This document shows positions 19,041 through 29,279 of a stretch of DNA of 64,000 nt, piece by piece. The translations under genes were made by a program, and so were the position numbers. The DNA lies in NCBI GenBank assembly GCA_050287605.1, contig JBNKCG010000082.1, forward strand, positions 9,622 to 73,621, given 5' to 3'. The stretch's first letter is position 1. Each line of letters opens with the position of its first letter. The notes beneath the pieces were generated by a model that saw only the letters and a list, made by a program, of their open reading frames with translations, was not told where the DNA came from and searched no databases. Source of the DNA: QQUJ01 sp050287605 (lineage in GTDB: Bacteria; Pseudomonadota; Gammaproteobacteria; QQUJ01).

Positions 19041-20228
19041 ATGAGAATTGTACTTCTGGGAGCACCCGGCTCGGGCAAAGGAACACAGGCCAAACAGCTG
19101 GTCGACAAGTACGCTATCCCGCAGGTCTCCACAGGCGATCTCCTCCGGGCAGCGGTCGCTGATCGCACCCCGCTCGGCCAGCAGGCCAAAGCTGCTATGG
19201 ATGCCGGGCAGCTGGTTTCCGACGAAATCGTGCTGGGCATGATCCGTGAGCGTCTTTCGCAGCCTGACGCCAAGAAGGGCTTCATTCTGGACGGATTTCC
19301 GCGCAACCTGGCCCAGGCCGCAGCGCTGGATGCCATGCTCATCGAGCTGAGCCAGCCTGTCGACGCCGCCCTGTTGATCGATGTTGACTTCGATGTGCTG
19401 ATGCAGCGCCTCACCGGACGCCGCACCTGCACCTCGTGCGGTCAGATGTACAACGTCTATACCACGCCGCCTAAGATTGAGGGGCAGTGCGATCGCTGTG
19501 GCGGCGAACTGCACCACCGTGCCGATGACAACGAAGAGACCATCGGCAACCGGTTGCGCGTGTACGAGAATCAAACGGCGCCTGTGGCCGAGTACTATCG
19601 GACACAGGGCATACTGAGCACGGTTGAGGGTGTTGGCGATATCAAGGAGATATTCGCGTCCATCCTCAAAGTGTTGGGAGGTGCTACAAAGAGACCGGCT
19701 GCGGCCGCTATACCTGCTGCTGTAACCACGAAACCGACTGTCGATGAAGCGCCGGTGGCATCCAAGCCGGCCCCGAAGAAGGCAGTCGCCCTGAAGGCGA
19801 AACCCAAGCAAGCGGAGGCCAAGAAGAAAGTGACTGACGAAACCACGACCACCGAACCGGCGGCTGAGGCTAAGGCTTCGGCTAAGAAGAGATCTGCGCC
19901 CAAAAAGGCGGCTGCTAAGAAGGCTGCACCCAAGAAGAAGGCGGCTCCTAAGAAAAAGGCTGCCGCCAAGAAGAAGGTAGCGGCCAAGAAGAAGGCGGCT
20001 CCCAAGAAAAAGGCTGCCGCCAAGAAGAAGGTAGCGGCCAAGAAGAAGGCGGCTCCTAAGAAAAAGGCTGCCGCCAAGAAGAAGGTAGCGGCCAAGAAGA
20101 AGGCGGCCCCTAAGAAAAAGGCTGCCGCCAAGAAGAAGGTAGCGGCCAAGAAGAAGGCGGCCCCTAAGAAAAAGGTTGCTGCCAAGAAGAAAGTCGCTCC
20201 CAAGAAGAAAGCGGCTAAAAAGCGCTGA
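19041..20228 (+). CDS. adk: adenylate kinase with a long histone H1-like Lys/Ala C-terminal tail
   Basis: A 395-residue protein; normal long-type adenylate kinases have 210-220. Residues 1-213 are a complete kinase interconverting ATP+AMP and 2 ADP: P-loop GAPGSGKGT (7-15), STGDLLR, DGFPRN, and a lid with four cysteines (CTSC 130-133, CDRC 150-153) that should bind zinc. After residue 213 a Pro/Ala/Lys linker leads to about 90 residues of AAAKKK, VAAKKK and APKKK blocks, resembling bacterial histone H1-like proteins and strongly basic. There is no stop or frameshift between the parts. Start ATG 19041 has GAGGGG upstream. The tail probably binds nucleic acid or another polyanion. Confidence 0.93.
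   Translation: MRIVLLGAPGSGKGTQAKQLVDKYAIPQVSTGDLLRAAVADRTPLGQQAKAAMDAGQLVSDEIVLGMIRERLSQPDAKKGFILDGFPRNLAQAAALDAMLIELSQPVDAALLIDVDFDVLMQRLTGRRTCTSCGQMYNVYTTPPKIEGQCDRCGGELHHRADDNEETIGNRLRVYENQTAPVAEYYRTQGILSTVEGVGDIKEIFASILKVLGGATKRPAAAAIPAAVTTKPTVDEAPVASKPAPKKAVALKAKPKQAEAKKKVTDETTTTEPAAEAKASAKKRSAPKKAAAKKAAPKKKAAPKKKAAAKKKVAAKKKAAPKKKAAAKKKVAAKKKAAPKKKAAAKKKVAAKKKAAPKKKAAAKKKVAAKKKAAPKKKVAAKKKVAPKKKAAKKR
19959..20174 (+). repeat. four 54-bp tandem repeats encoding the adenylate kinase tail
   Basis: The unit encodes AAAKKKVAAKKKAAPKKK. Copies begin at 19959, 20013, 20067 and 20121 and differ only by a few third-position changes (CCC/CCT before AAGAAAAAG). A diverged partial copy follows from 20175. 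Near identity at DNA level points to recent expansion, and the copy number is likely variable between strains. Confidence 0.9.
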
Positions 20229-20251
20229 GTGAGAGCGCTGGCAGGTTTGAT

Positions 20252-21436
20252 CTAACGTGGGCGCCGATGGCGCCCACTTCTTTTTCGCCGCGACAGCCCT
20301 TGGCCGGTAATACGAAACAGCCAGCTGTCCACGCTGCCCCAAAACCGCTCCTGGGCGCGCCTCCACCACGGCCGCTCGCGCCACAGCTCCGCGCGTAGCT
20401 CGCGGGCGTGGGCGAAATCTTCCTCCAACATCCCCTCGACATCGGCGGCGAAGCGGGTGTCCTCCACCTCCTGGTTGGCATCGAGATTCCAAAGCTGGTT
20501 CCAGCGGTCGAGGTTGCTGGAGCCCAGCGACACCCAATCGTCGCACAGCAACACCTTGGAGTGCAGAAACCGCGGGCGGTATTCGTAGATGCGCGCGCCG
20601 GCGCGCAGCAGCCGGCCGAAATAGCGTCTGCCGGCGTAGCGCACCCCGGGATGGTCGGTGATGCGCCCGGGTACCAGTATCCTCACGTCGATGCCGCGGT
20701 GCGCCGCGGCGCTCAGGCAGCGCAGCAGGCGCCGCGAGGGGATGAAGTAGGCGGTGCTCATCCAAACCCGCCGCTCCGCGCTGCGGATGCGCTCCACGAA
20801 TGAGCGCAGGATTTCGGGCTTGCGCACACCGCTTGCGGTCACCAGGCGCCCGCGCATGTTGCCTTCCACGGCGGCCAGGTGCCGCGACCGGCTGGGCGGG
20901 ACCGCGCAGCTGCGCTGCCAGGCGGTGGCGAAGAGCTGCGCCCAGTCGTCGAGTACCGGGCCGCGCATGGCCACCATGGTCTCGCGCCAACCGGCCAGCG
21001 GCAGCGTGTGGGGCAGCAGGGTATCGGAGATGCCTATGCCGCCCGTGAAACCGACGCGCCGATCGATCAGCAGCAGTTTGCGGTGGTCACGGTGCAGGTT
21101 GTGGCGCCATTTGCGGTAGGCGAGGGGGTTGTAGAAGGTAAGTCCGACGTTGCCTTCTCGCAGCCGGTAACGGTCGTGTGCGCTGAGGCCACGGGCCCCG
21201 AAGGCATCGAGCAGCATGTGCACCGTGACGCCGCGACCCGCGGCCGCGCACAAGGCTGCGATAAAGTGATCGGCCAGCGAACCCGATTCGAACAGGTACA
21301 TCTCCAGCAGAATCTCTTCGCGTGCTTCGGCGATGACCTCGAGCATGGCGCTGATAAAGGCCTCGGTCTCGCTGAAGAGCCGGAAGTGGTTGCCGTCGCG
21401 CCAGGGGAATCCTCGGCGTTGCTGCGATCGGCTCAT
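20252..21436 (-). CDS. phospholipase D-family protein, cardiolipin synthase (ClsB-like)
   Basis: A 394-residue protein with two HKD phosphatidyltransferase motifs: HRKLLLID followed by RRVGFTGG, and HSKVLLCDD followed by WVSLGSSN. It lacks the N-terminal membrane helices of ClsA and so resembles E. coli ClsB, which makes cardiolipin from phosphatidylglycerol. The C-terminus is very basic (LSRRKRSGRHRRPR). ATG 21436 (MSRSQQRRG) is favoured because upstream codons overlap the rnd end and show no homology; the ribosome site is weak. The rnd stop lies 23 bp upstream, so the two are probably co-transcribed. Confidence 0.88.
   Translation of the reverse strand: MSRSQQRRGFPWRDGNHFRLFSETEAFISAMLEVIAEAREEILLEMYLFESGSLADHFIAALCAAAGRGVTVHMLLDAFGARGLSAHDRYRLREGNVGLTFYNPLAYRKWRHNLHRDHRKLLLIDRRVGFTGGIGISDTLLPHTLPLAGWRETMVAMRGPVLDDWAQLFATAWQRSCAVPPSRSRHLAAVEGNMRGRLVTASGVRKPEILRSFVERIRSAERRVWMSTAYFIPSRRLLRCLSAAAHRGIDVRILVPGRITDHPGVRYAGRRYFGRLLRAGARIYEYRPRFLHSKVLLCDDWVSLGSSNLDRWNQLWNLDANQEVEDTRFAADVEGMLEEDFAHARELRAELWRERPWWRRAQERFWGSVDSWLFRITGQGLSRRKRSGRHRRPR
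20257..20286 (+). terminator. terminator of adk, overlapping the end of the convergent gene
   Basis: GTGGGCGCC (20257-20265) pairs with GGCGCCCAC (20269-20277) around GAT, followed by TTCTTTTT. It overlaps the last codons of the minus-strand phospholipase D-type gene. Confidence 0.85.
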
Positions 21437-21458
21437 GGTGGGAAGGGGTGGGAGCCGA

Positions 21459-22613
21459 TCACTCGCCGCGCGGGGCCAGCACCAACCCTGCGGCGCCAAC
21501 GTGCAGCGCGCTGCGTCCGGCCAGCCAGTGGCGCAGCGTGTTGCCCGCCAGTTCGCCGCGCCAGCCGTGCAGTACGGGTACCTCATCGTCGCCGCGCAGC
21601 AATGCCTCCAAATCGCTGCGCGATGCCAGCGATCCGGCGCTTACCCCTGCCTGGGCCGCGCACAGGCGCAGTAGTGCCATCAGCGTATCCACCACCGCGC
21701 CCTCCGCTTCGCTGAGCGGTGCGATACGCGGCAGCTGCGGCCACTGCTCGCGCGGTGCGGCACCGGCGCTGGCGATGAGCGCAAGCAGGGTGGTGCCGTC
21801 GCGCTCCTGCGTGCCCTGTTCCAGGCCGCGCATGCGACTCAGCGCGACACGGTCGGACGGGCGCTGTCGCGCTAGGTCGAGTAGCACTTCGTCGCGCAGT
21901 ATCCAGCGGCGCGGACGGTTGCGTTGCCGCGCCTGGGTCTCGCGCCAGGCGGCGAGATCCTGCAGCACCTTGAGCTGTACGCCCTTGAGTTTGCCCACGC
22001 CCTTGATGCGACGCCACTGCGCCTCGGGCGGGTTGGCGTAGGTGGCGGGATCGGCCAGGGTGGCGAAATCCTCCGCCAGCCAGCCCAGGCGCCCCTGGGA
22101 CTCCAGTTGTCGGTAGAGCTTGTCGAAAGCCTCCACCAAGTAGATGACGTCGTCCGCGGCGTAGCGGATCTGCTCGTCGTTGAGCGGGCGGCGGCTCCAG
22201 TCGGTGCGCGAGTGGCTCTTCGCCAACGAGACGCCGAGCAGCTTCTCGACCAGGGCGGCGTAACCGATCTGTTCGCCGAGACCCGCCAGCGTCGCGGCGA
22301 TCTGGGTATCGAAAATCGGGGCGGGCACGCGGCCGTCGATGTCGTAGAAGAGCTCCAGATCCTGGCGCGCCGCGTGCAACACCTTGAGGCAGCGGGGGTC
22401 GTGCAGCAGTGACAGCAGCGGCGAGAGATCGTCGATGGCCAGCGGGTCGATGCAGGCGACCGCATCGCGGGTGGCCACCTGAATCAGGCATAGTTCGGCG
22501 AAATAGCTGCGCTCGCGCAGGAATTCGGTGTCGAGCGCGATCCACTCCGCCCCTTCCAACCGGGTGCAGAACGTCTTCAACTGCTCATGGGTGCTGATAA
22601 ACTCGGAGGTCAT
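21459..22613 (-). CDS. rnd: ribonuclease D
   Basis: A 384-residue 3'-5' exoribonuclease acting in tRNA 3' maturation. The DEDD exonuclease domain (about 1-175) shows ALDTEF (motif I), the HAARQDLELFYD block (motif II) and YAADDVIYL (motif III). An HRDC domain follows (WILRDEVLLDLARQRP, about 210-290). Length fits E. coli RNase D (375). ATG 22613 (MTSEFIS) aligns with the family; the frame is open 27 codons further but without homology. Confidence 0.94.
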   Translation of the reverse strand: MTSEFISTHEQLKTFCTRLEGAEWIALDTEFLRERSYFAELCLIQVATRDAVACIDPLAIDDLSPLLSLLHDPRCLKVLHAARQDLELFYDIDGRVPAPIFDTQIAATLAGLGEQIGYAALVEKLLGVSLAKSHSRTDWSRRPLNDEQIRYAADDVIYLVEAFDKLYRQLESQGRLGWLAEDFATLADPATYANPPEAQWRRIKGVGKLKGVQLKVLQDLAAWRETQARQRNRPRRWILRDEVLLDLARQRPSDRVALSRMRGLEQGTQERDGTTLLALIASAGAAPREQWPQLPRIAPLSEAEGAVVDTLMALLRLCAAQAGVSAGSLASRSDLEALLRGDDEVPVLHGWRGELAGNTLRHWLAGRSALHVGAAGLVLAPRGE

Positions 22614-22713
22614 TTTTGATTTCGCTGATTCGCTGCGGGGATGGCGTGTATTATCCCCGCTCGATAGCGTCGGTGATACGGTACCGACGTTCAAATTCGG
22701 GACCCGCAGAATC

Positions 22714-23235
22714 GTGATTCAACTCTTGCGCCTGTTTTTCGACGTCTGCCTGTTGCGCCGCGGACCGCAGGACGTACCGGCGTCGCAGTGGTTGCTGCGC
22801 ACCACCGTGGCCTGTTATCTGGCCGTCGGCGTGGTGCTGCTGACCCTCGGCGGCGACGCGCTGTGGCGCAGCACCGTTGCGGCGGCGATCGATTTCGCGC
22901 TGCTTGCCGGCATCACCTGGGGCGCGCTCGGTTGGCGGCACCTGCAGGTGCGTTTCCCCCAGACCCTGACGACGTTGGCGGGGGCCGGCGTGGTGATCTA
23001 CCTCGTTGAGCTGCCGGTGGTGTACTGGCTTCACGTCAGCGCCGGGGACGGCGGGCGTCCCGACCCGCTCGCGGCGCTGCTGTGGTTTGTGCTGTTGCTG
23101 TGGAGCCTGTCGGTGATGGGGCATGTGCTGCGCCACGCGCTGCGCGGCACGTTTGCGCTGGGCATGCTGTTCTCGGTGGGCTATTTCGCGATCGAGACGG
23201 TGTTGTTCGATCTGCTGTTCCCGAGGGCGGGCTGA
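22714..23235 (+). CDS. small multi-pass membrane protein of unknown function
   Basis: A 173-residue protein with about four hydrophobic helices (TVACYLAVGVVLLTL; FALLAGITWGALGW; LLWFVLLLWSLSVMGHVL; MLFSVGYFAIETVLFDLLF). I do not recognise the family. GTG at 22714 fits the start of recognisable coding; no ATG is better placed. Its TGA overlaps the mpl ATG by one base (TGATG), so it is translationally coupled to mpl and may work at the cell envelope. It is divergent from rnd. Confidence 0.65.
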   Translation: MIQLLRLFFDVCLLRRGPQDVPASQWLLRTTVACYLAVGVVLLTLGGDALWRSTVAAAIDFALLAGITWGALGWRHLQVRFPQTLTTLAGAGVVIYLVELPVVYWLHVSAGDGGRPDPLAALLWFVLLLWSLSVMGHVLRHALRGTFALGMLFSVGYFAIETVLFDLLFPRAG

Positions 23236-24602
23236 TGCATCTGCATATCCTCGGCGTGTGCGGTACCTTCATGGGGGGGCTCGCACTGCTGGCGCGCGAA
23301 TTGGGGCATACGGTGACCGGCCAGGATGCCGGCGTCTACCCGCCCATGAGCGATCAGCTGGCGGCAGCAGGCATCGCGCTTTACGAAGGCTACGATCCCG
23401 CGCCGTTGCAGTCCGGCCCCGATTGCGTGGTGATCGGCAACGCGCTATCGCGCGGCAATCCGGCGGTGGAGTACGTGCTGGAGCGCGGGTTGCCATACAC
23501 CTCGGGGCCGCAATGGCTGGCCGACCATCTACTGCCGGGGCGCTGGGTCATCGGCGTGGCGGGTACCCATGGCAAGACCACCACCGCCGGCATGGTGGCG
23601 TGGATACTGGAGTACGCGCAGCTCAAGCCCGGCTTTCTGATCGGTGGTGTGCCGGGCAATTTCGGTGTCTCGGCGCGTCTTGGCGACGCGCCGTTCTTCG
23701 TGGTGGAGGCGGACGAGTACGACACGGCATTCTTCGACAAGCGTTCCAAGTTCGTCCACTACCGGCCGCGCACCGCGGTGCTCAACAACCTCGAATTCGA
23801 CCACGCCGACATCTTTCCCGACCTGGCGGCCATCCAGCGCCAGTTCCACCATTTGGTGCGCACCGTGCCGGGCAACGGTCTGCTGGTGACGCCGGCGGAC
23901 GATGCCGCGTTGGACGCGGTGCTCGCGCAGGGCTGCTGGACGCCGCGCGAAACCTTTCAGAACCGCGATGCGGGTGCGGCCACCTGGGAGGCGCATGCGC
24001 GGGTTGCCGATGCCAGCCGCTTCGAAGTGGTGTGCGACGGCGTCGGCGTGGGCGAGGTGACGTGGGGGCTGGCCGGCCGCCACAACGTGGCCAACGCGCT
24101 GGCGGCGCTGGCAGCGGCGCGCCACGCCGGTGTGCCGGCGGCGGTGGGGGTGCAGGCGCTGTGCGAATTCCGCAATGCCAAGCGCCGCCTGGAAAAACGC
24201 GGCGAGGTGGGCGGTGTGACCGTCTACGACGACTTCGCCCACCATCCCACGGCTATCGCCGCCACGCTGTCCGCACTGCGTGGGCGGGTGGGTGCGGCGC
24301 GCATTGTCGCGGTGCTGGAGCCGCGCTCCAACACCATGCGCCTGGGCGTGCACCGCGACACCCTGGCCGATGCGCTGTCCGGGGCCGATACCGTCCTGCT
24401 GTTCGAGCCGGAGGGGCTCGATTGGGATCTGGGGGCGGTGGCTCGTGCCATCGGTCCGCAGGCGCAGGTGTATGCGTCCGTGGATGTCATCGTGCAGGCG
24501 CTGGCCGCGTCGGCGCACGCAGGCGATCAGGTATTGGTCATGAGCAACGGCGCTTTCGGCGGGATTCACGGCAAACTGCTGGCGGCGCTGGAGGGGCGCT
24601 GA
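23235..24602 (+). CDS. mpl: UDP-N-acetylmuramate:L-alanyl-gamma-D-glutamyl-meso-diaminopimelate ligase
   Basis: A 455-residue Mur ligase that reattaches the recycled murein tripeptide to UDP-MurNAc in the cytoplasm. Features are the N-terminal MHLHILGVCGTFMGGLALLA, the ATP loop GVAGTHGKTTTAGM, VEADEYDTAFFDKRSKFVHY (Mpl-specific), the FDHADIFPDL block and LEPRSNTMRLG with DFAHHPTA in the C-terminal domain. Length is normal. It overlaps the upstream membrane-protein gene by one base. Confidence 0.95.
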   Translation: MHLHILGVCGTFMGGLALLARELGHTVTGQDAGVYPPMSDQLAAAGIALYEGYDPAPLQSGPDCVVIGNALSRGNPAVEYVLERGLPYTSGPQWLADHLLPGRWVIGVAGTHGKTTTAGMVAWILEYAQLKPGFLIGGVPGNFGVSARLGDAPFFVVEADEYDTAFFDKRSKFVHYRPRTAVLNNLEFDHADIFPDLAAIQRQFHHLVRTVPGNGLLVTPADDAALDAVLAQGCWTPRETFQNRDAGAATWEAHARVADASRFEVVCDGVGVGEVTWGLAGRHNVANALAALAAARHAGVPAAVGVQALCEFRNAKRRLEKRGEVGGVTVYDDFAHHPTAIAATLSALRGRVGAARIVAVLEPRSNTMRLGVHRDTLADALSGADTVLLFEPEGLDWDLGAVARAIGPQAQVYASVDVIVQALAASAHAGDQVLVMSNGAFGGIHGKLLAALEGR

Positions 24603-24789
24603 GTTTTCTTGTGGCCAAGGCGGTACGCGGTCGGCTTGGCCGGCAGCGACAGGGGCGCGGCGTTCCGTTATGGTCTAGGCTAGGAGTGTATTGCCAGCTG
24701 TCATATAGCGATAACGAAACAACTACATAATAGTCGTTTGGGTCCGGCCATCCGGATCGAAAATTCCATCCAACGAAAGGAGTCCCCCG

Positions 24790-25860
24790 ATGCATCGTTC
24801 CCATGCGCTGGTTGCTGCGGCGGCGCTGTTCGCGTTGTCGTTGAGTTCGGCCCAGGCCGAGACGCTGCGGCTGCTCACCTGGGGCGGCTACGCGCCCGAC
24901 GACGTGGTTGCCGAGTTCGAGAAGGAGACCGGTATCAAGGTGCAGGTCACCAAGTCCAACAACGAGGACATGATCTCCAAGCTGCGCGCCACCGGCGGCT
25001 CCGGTTTCGATCTGGCGCAGCCCAGCCAGGACCGTATCGTCGGTGCGCAGACCGATTACAACATTTACAAACCCATGGACCTGTCGAAGATCGACAGTGC
25101 GCTGTTCATCCCGTCGATGATGGATGCCACGCGCAAGAACACCACCTTCAAGGGCAAGGTGTACGGTGTGCCGCATATCTGGGGTACCAGCGGCCTGGTG
25201 CTGGACCGCTCCAAGGCGGGCGATGTTCGCGACTACACCGATCTGTGCAACCCGGCGCTGGCCGGCAAGGTCTCGTACCGGCTCAAGCGCCCGACGCTGA
25301 TCGGCTTCGCCTTCGCCATGGGCATGGATCCTTTCGCCGCCTACGGTGATAAGTCCGAGTACCAGAAGATCCTCGACAAGGTGGAGGCCAAGCTGGTGGA
25401 CTGCAAGAGCAACGTGCGCGTCTACTGGACCGGCGGCGATGCGTTGCTCAATCTGCTGCGCTCCGGCGAGGTGGTGGCCGCCATGGCGTGGGATACCGGC
25501 GGCTGGAAGCTCAACAAGGAGAACGCCAACGTCAGCTTCGTCGCACCCAAGTCGGGGGCGCTGGGCTGGATCGACACCTTTGCACTGCCGCGCAAGACCA
25601 AGGCCGAATCGGCGGCCTACAAGTGGATCAACTTCGTGATGCGTCCGCAGATTGCCGCACGCATTACGGCGTCCGCCGGCAATTTCACCGCCTCGAAGGG
25701 CGCCGACGAGTACGTGGAAGCGGAACTGAAGAAGCAGTTCAAGGCGAGCTTCCCGCCGGCGGCCATCGATAACATCAAGTGGTATCCCACCGTCCCGGCC
25801 GGTCTGGAGGAGATGGAGGGCAAGACCCTGGATCGCGTCAAGGCGGCCAAATCCGGCTGA
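24790..25860 (+). CDS. polyamine-type ABC transporter substrate-binding protein (PotD/PotF-like)
   Basis: A 356-residue periplasmic binding protein with a clear signal peptide (LVAAAALFALSLSSAQA) cut before ETLRLLTWGGY. The WGGY start, the DLAQPSQDRI and IWGTSGLVLDRS segments and the AWDTGGWKLN region resemble the spermidine/putrescine-binding family. Two cysteines (LCNPAL, VDCKSN) may form a disulfide. AAGGAG lies 8 nt before the ATG. It heads the order binding protein, ATPase, permease, permease, as in E. coli potFGHI. Actual ligand (polyamine or related cation) is inferred. Confidence 0.87.
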   Translation: MHRSHALVAAAALFALSLSSAQAETLRLLTWGGYAPDDVVAEFEKETGIKVQVTKSNNEDMISKLRATGGSGFDLAQPSQDRIVGAQTDYNIYKPMDLSKIDSALFIPSMMDATRKNTTFKGKVYGVPHIWGTSGLVLDRSKAGDVRDYTDLCNPALAGKVSYRLKRPTLIGFAFAMGMDPFAAYGDKSEYQKILDKVEAKLVDCKSNVRVYWTGGDALLNLLRSGEVVAAMAWDTGGWKLNKENANVSFVAPKSGALGWIDTFALPRKTKAESAAYKWINFVMRPQIAARITASAGNFTASKGADEYVEAELKKQFKASFPPAAIDNIKWYPTVPAGLEEMEGKTLDRVKAAKSG

Positions 25861-25951
25861 TCCGCGTGCCCAAGATGCCGCCGGTCGCCGCGACCGGCGG
25901 CATCCCTTTCTCTAGTCCTTTGCCTCATCGCGTTTAACGGGAGTGTTGCCC

Positions 25952-27075
<1,124 letters not shown>

Positions 27076-27079
<4 letters not shown>

Positions 27080-27933
27080 AGTCGCACACCCGCGTCGGTT
27101 TTTTCCTGCTGCTGGCGCCGTTGGCGCTGTGGCTGACGCTGCTCATCATCATCCCGCACCTGGACATGCTGGCGATCTCGCTGCGCGAGAAGGTGGCGCC
27201 GCGCGAATACGCCTTCAGCTTCGCCAACTACCTGGCGTTTTTCAGCGAGCCGCTCTACTGGAACACCTTCGTGCGCACCGCAGTGATGTCCATCACCGCC
27301 ACCGCGCTCACGCTGCTGATCTCCTTCCCTATCGCCTACTACATCGCCAAGGTGCTGCGCGGACGCGCCAAGCGGCTGCTGTTTCTGCTCTGCCTGATTC
27401 CCTTCTGGGTGAGCGAGCTGGTGCGCACCTACGGCTGGATGATCCTGTTGCGCGAGACCGGCGTGGTCAGCCGCGTCCTGGTGTGGCTTGGGGTGATCGA
27501 CCAGCCGGTGGAGATGCTTTACAACGACGTCGCCATCATGGTGGGGTTGATCTACACCTCGCTGCTGTTCATGGTGGTGCCGCTGGTCACCACCTTGGAT
27601 AGCCTCGACGACAGCCTCATCGAGGCGAGCTATGACCTGGGCGGCAACGGCTGGACCACGCTGCGCGAGATCGTCATCCCCCACGCCATGCCGGGCATCG
27701 TCTCCGGCTGCATCGTGGTGTTCATGCTGACGCTGGGCAATTACCTCACCCCCAACCTGTTGGGCGGCAAGGACAGTCTGTGGTTTACAGAGCAGATCTA
27801 CACCCAGTTCATCACCCGCTTCAATTGGGAGCTGGGATCGGCGTTCGGCTTCCTGCTGCTGGTGCTGTCGTCGATCATCGTTTTCGGTGGCCTGAAACTT
27901 ACCCGTCAGACGCTCAGCGAGACGATGAGATGA
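27076..27933 (+). CDS. polyamine-type ABC transporter permease (PotB/PotH-like)
   Basis: A 285-residue permease with about six membrane helices. The coupling loop EASYDLGGNGWTTLREIVIP is the EAA motif that contacts the ATPase. It overlaps its neighbours at both ends by 4 bp (ATGA), showing a tightly coupled operon. Confidence 0.92.
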
Positions 27934-28787
27934 TCCCGTCGTTACCGCAGCCGCGTTTTCATCGTGTCGCTTATCAAGCGTATGTGGCGATCTTTTTCAT
28001 CTACCTGGTGGCACCTCTGCTGGTGGTGGCGTTGTTCGCTTTCAACGACTCGCTGTTTCCGTCGCTGCCCTGGAACGGATTTACGCTGGATTGGTTTACG
28101 GGTGCTCAGCAGCCGCGGCTGGGGGTGCTGAACGACGAACCGTTGCTGGAGAGTATCGGTACCTCGGCGTGGGTGGCGCTGTGGGTGACGTTGCTGTCGC
28201 TGCTGGTGGGGACCTGTAACGCATTTCTCTTCGAACGCGAGCGGTTTCCGCTACGCAATCTGCTCTACATGCTGATGCTCACTCCGTTGGTGATTCCCGG
28301 CGTGATTCTCGGCATCTCCATCCTGGTCTTCTCCAACTCGCTGGTCAACGGTATCGAAACGGCGTTCGGTATCGAGATTGAAACGCTGCGCCCCGGCCTG
28401 ACGCTGGTAATCCTGGGCCAGTTCTCCTTTATCACCACCATAGCCACCCTGGTCATCTCAGCACGCCTGCGCAAGTTCGACCTCAGCCTGGAGGAGGCGG
28501 CCATGAACCTGGGTGCCACCAAGCTGACGGCGGTACTGACCATCACCATCCCCTACCTGGGGCCTGCACTGCTGGGGGCGGGGATAGTCGCGTTTCTCAT
28601 GTCGTTCGAGAACTTCAACACCACCTTGATGTTGGTGGGGTCCGATGCGCCGTTGACCATTACCATGTTCGACCGCTTGCGCGAAGGCTCCACTCCGGCG
28701 CTCAACGCGGTGTCGCTGCTGCTGATGATGGCGTCCGGGGGGTTGGCATTGTTGAGTGTGGCGGTGCAGCGGGACAAGACGGGATAA
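27930..28787 (+). CDS. polyamine-type ABC transporter permease (PotC/PotI-like)
   Basis: A 285-residue second permease with about six helices and the EAA loop EEAAMNLGATKLTAVLTITI. It pairs with the previous permease to form the membrane pore. It is the last gene of the transporter operon; no clear terminator hairpin was seen after it. Confidence 0.92.
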   Translation: MIPSLPQPRFHRVAYQAYVAIFFIYLVAPLLVVALFAFNDSLFPSLPWNGFTLDWFTGAQQPRLGVLNDEPLLESIGTSAWVALWVTLLSLLVGTCNAFLFERERFPLRNLLYMLMLTPLVIPGVILGISILVFSNSLVNGIETAFGIEIETLRPGLTLVILGQFSFITTIATLVISARLRKFDLSLEEAAMNLGATKLTAVLTITIPYLGPALLGAGIVAFLMSFENFNTTLMLVGSDAPLTITMFDRLREGSTPALNAVSLLLMMASGGLALLSVAVQRDKTG

Positions 28788-29279
28788 CGTTCCCGCGTTC
28801 CCTGGTTTCGTCATACCGGCCGAGGTCTATGGAGAAGTAGCTCGCGGGGCATCGCACGAACCAGAGCCAAGGCCCGCGTACGCAGTATTTTCTGTCTAGT
28901 ACGGCGAAGACGCCCGTTTGTGGAAAGCGGGAGTCGGCGCTTGCCCATAGCTGTCGGTCAGTCAACCCAGGCGAAGGCCCCTGTCCAAATCGGATGCGTA
29001 CCGGGCGTGCCGGATGCGGTGCAGAGACAATGCCATGCCATTAATAGGGTTTCTCAATATTCCGACTTTATCGCCGATAACTAATGTGATGTATTCCGCA
29101 AACTCGAGGTGCCCCTGGGGCGTTCTTGATCTGGTATAGGGTGCCTCAGGTGCGGGGGTCCGCACCAGCGAGCCGTCACTGCGGTGTAACAAGGAGCACG
29201 AAATGGCAGCTGGTGGGGGGCATGCGCGCGTACCTAGTGTGCGCGTCGAGGTGTGAGCGCGGGCTTGGGAAGCTGAGAC
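28788..29279. other. 492-bp intergenic region at the left edge of the signalling block
   Basis: No gene is recognised apart from a possible 17-codon ORF near the right end (listed separately). The GC content falls from left to right, marking the change of composition. No integrase, tRNA or long direct repeat was found. Confidence 0.4.
29203..29256 (+). CDS. possible 17-residue leader peptide upstream of the histidine kinase
   Basis: AAGGAG lies 6-7 nt before ATG 29203. The frame encodes MAAGGGHARVPSVRVEV and stops 24 bp before the kinase start. The ribosome site is better than that of the kinase itself. It could be a translated leader coupled to kinase synthesis, or a chance ORF. Confidence 0.25.
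   Translation: MAAGGGHARVPSVRVEV

Noticed and set aside
19595..20203. Phe/Leu/Ala-rich minus-strand frame that looks like a repeated membrane protein
   Set aside because: It is the complement of the AAG/GCN repeats of the adenylate kinase tail; the hydrophobic pattern is an artefact.
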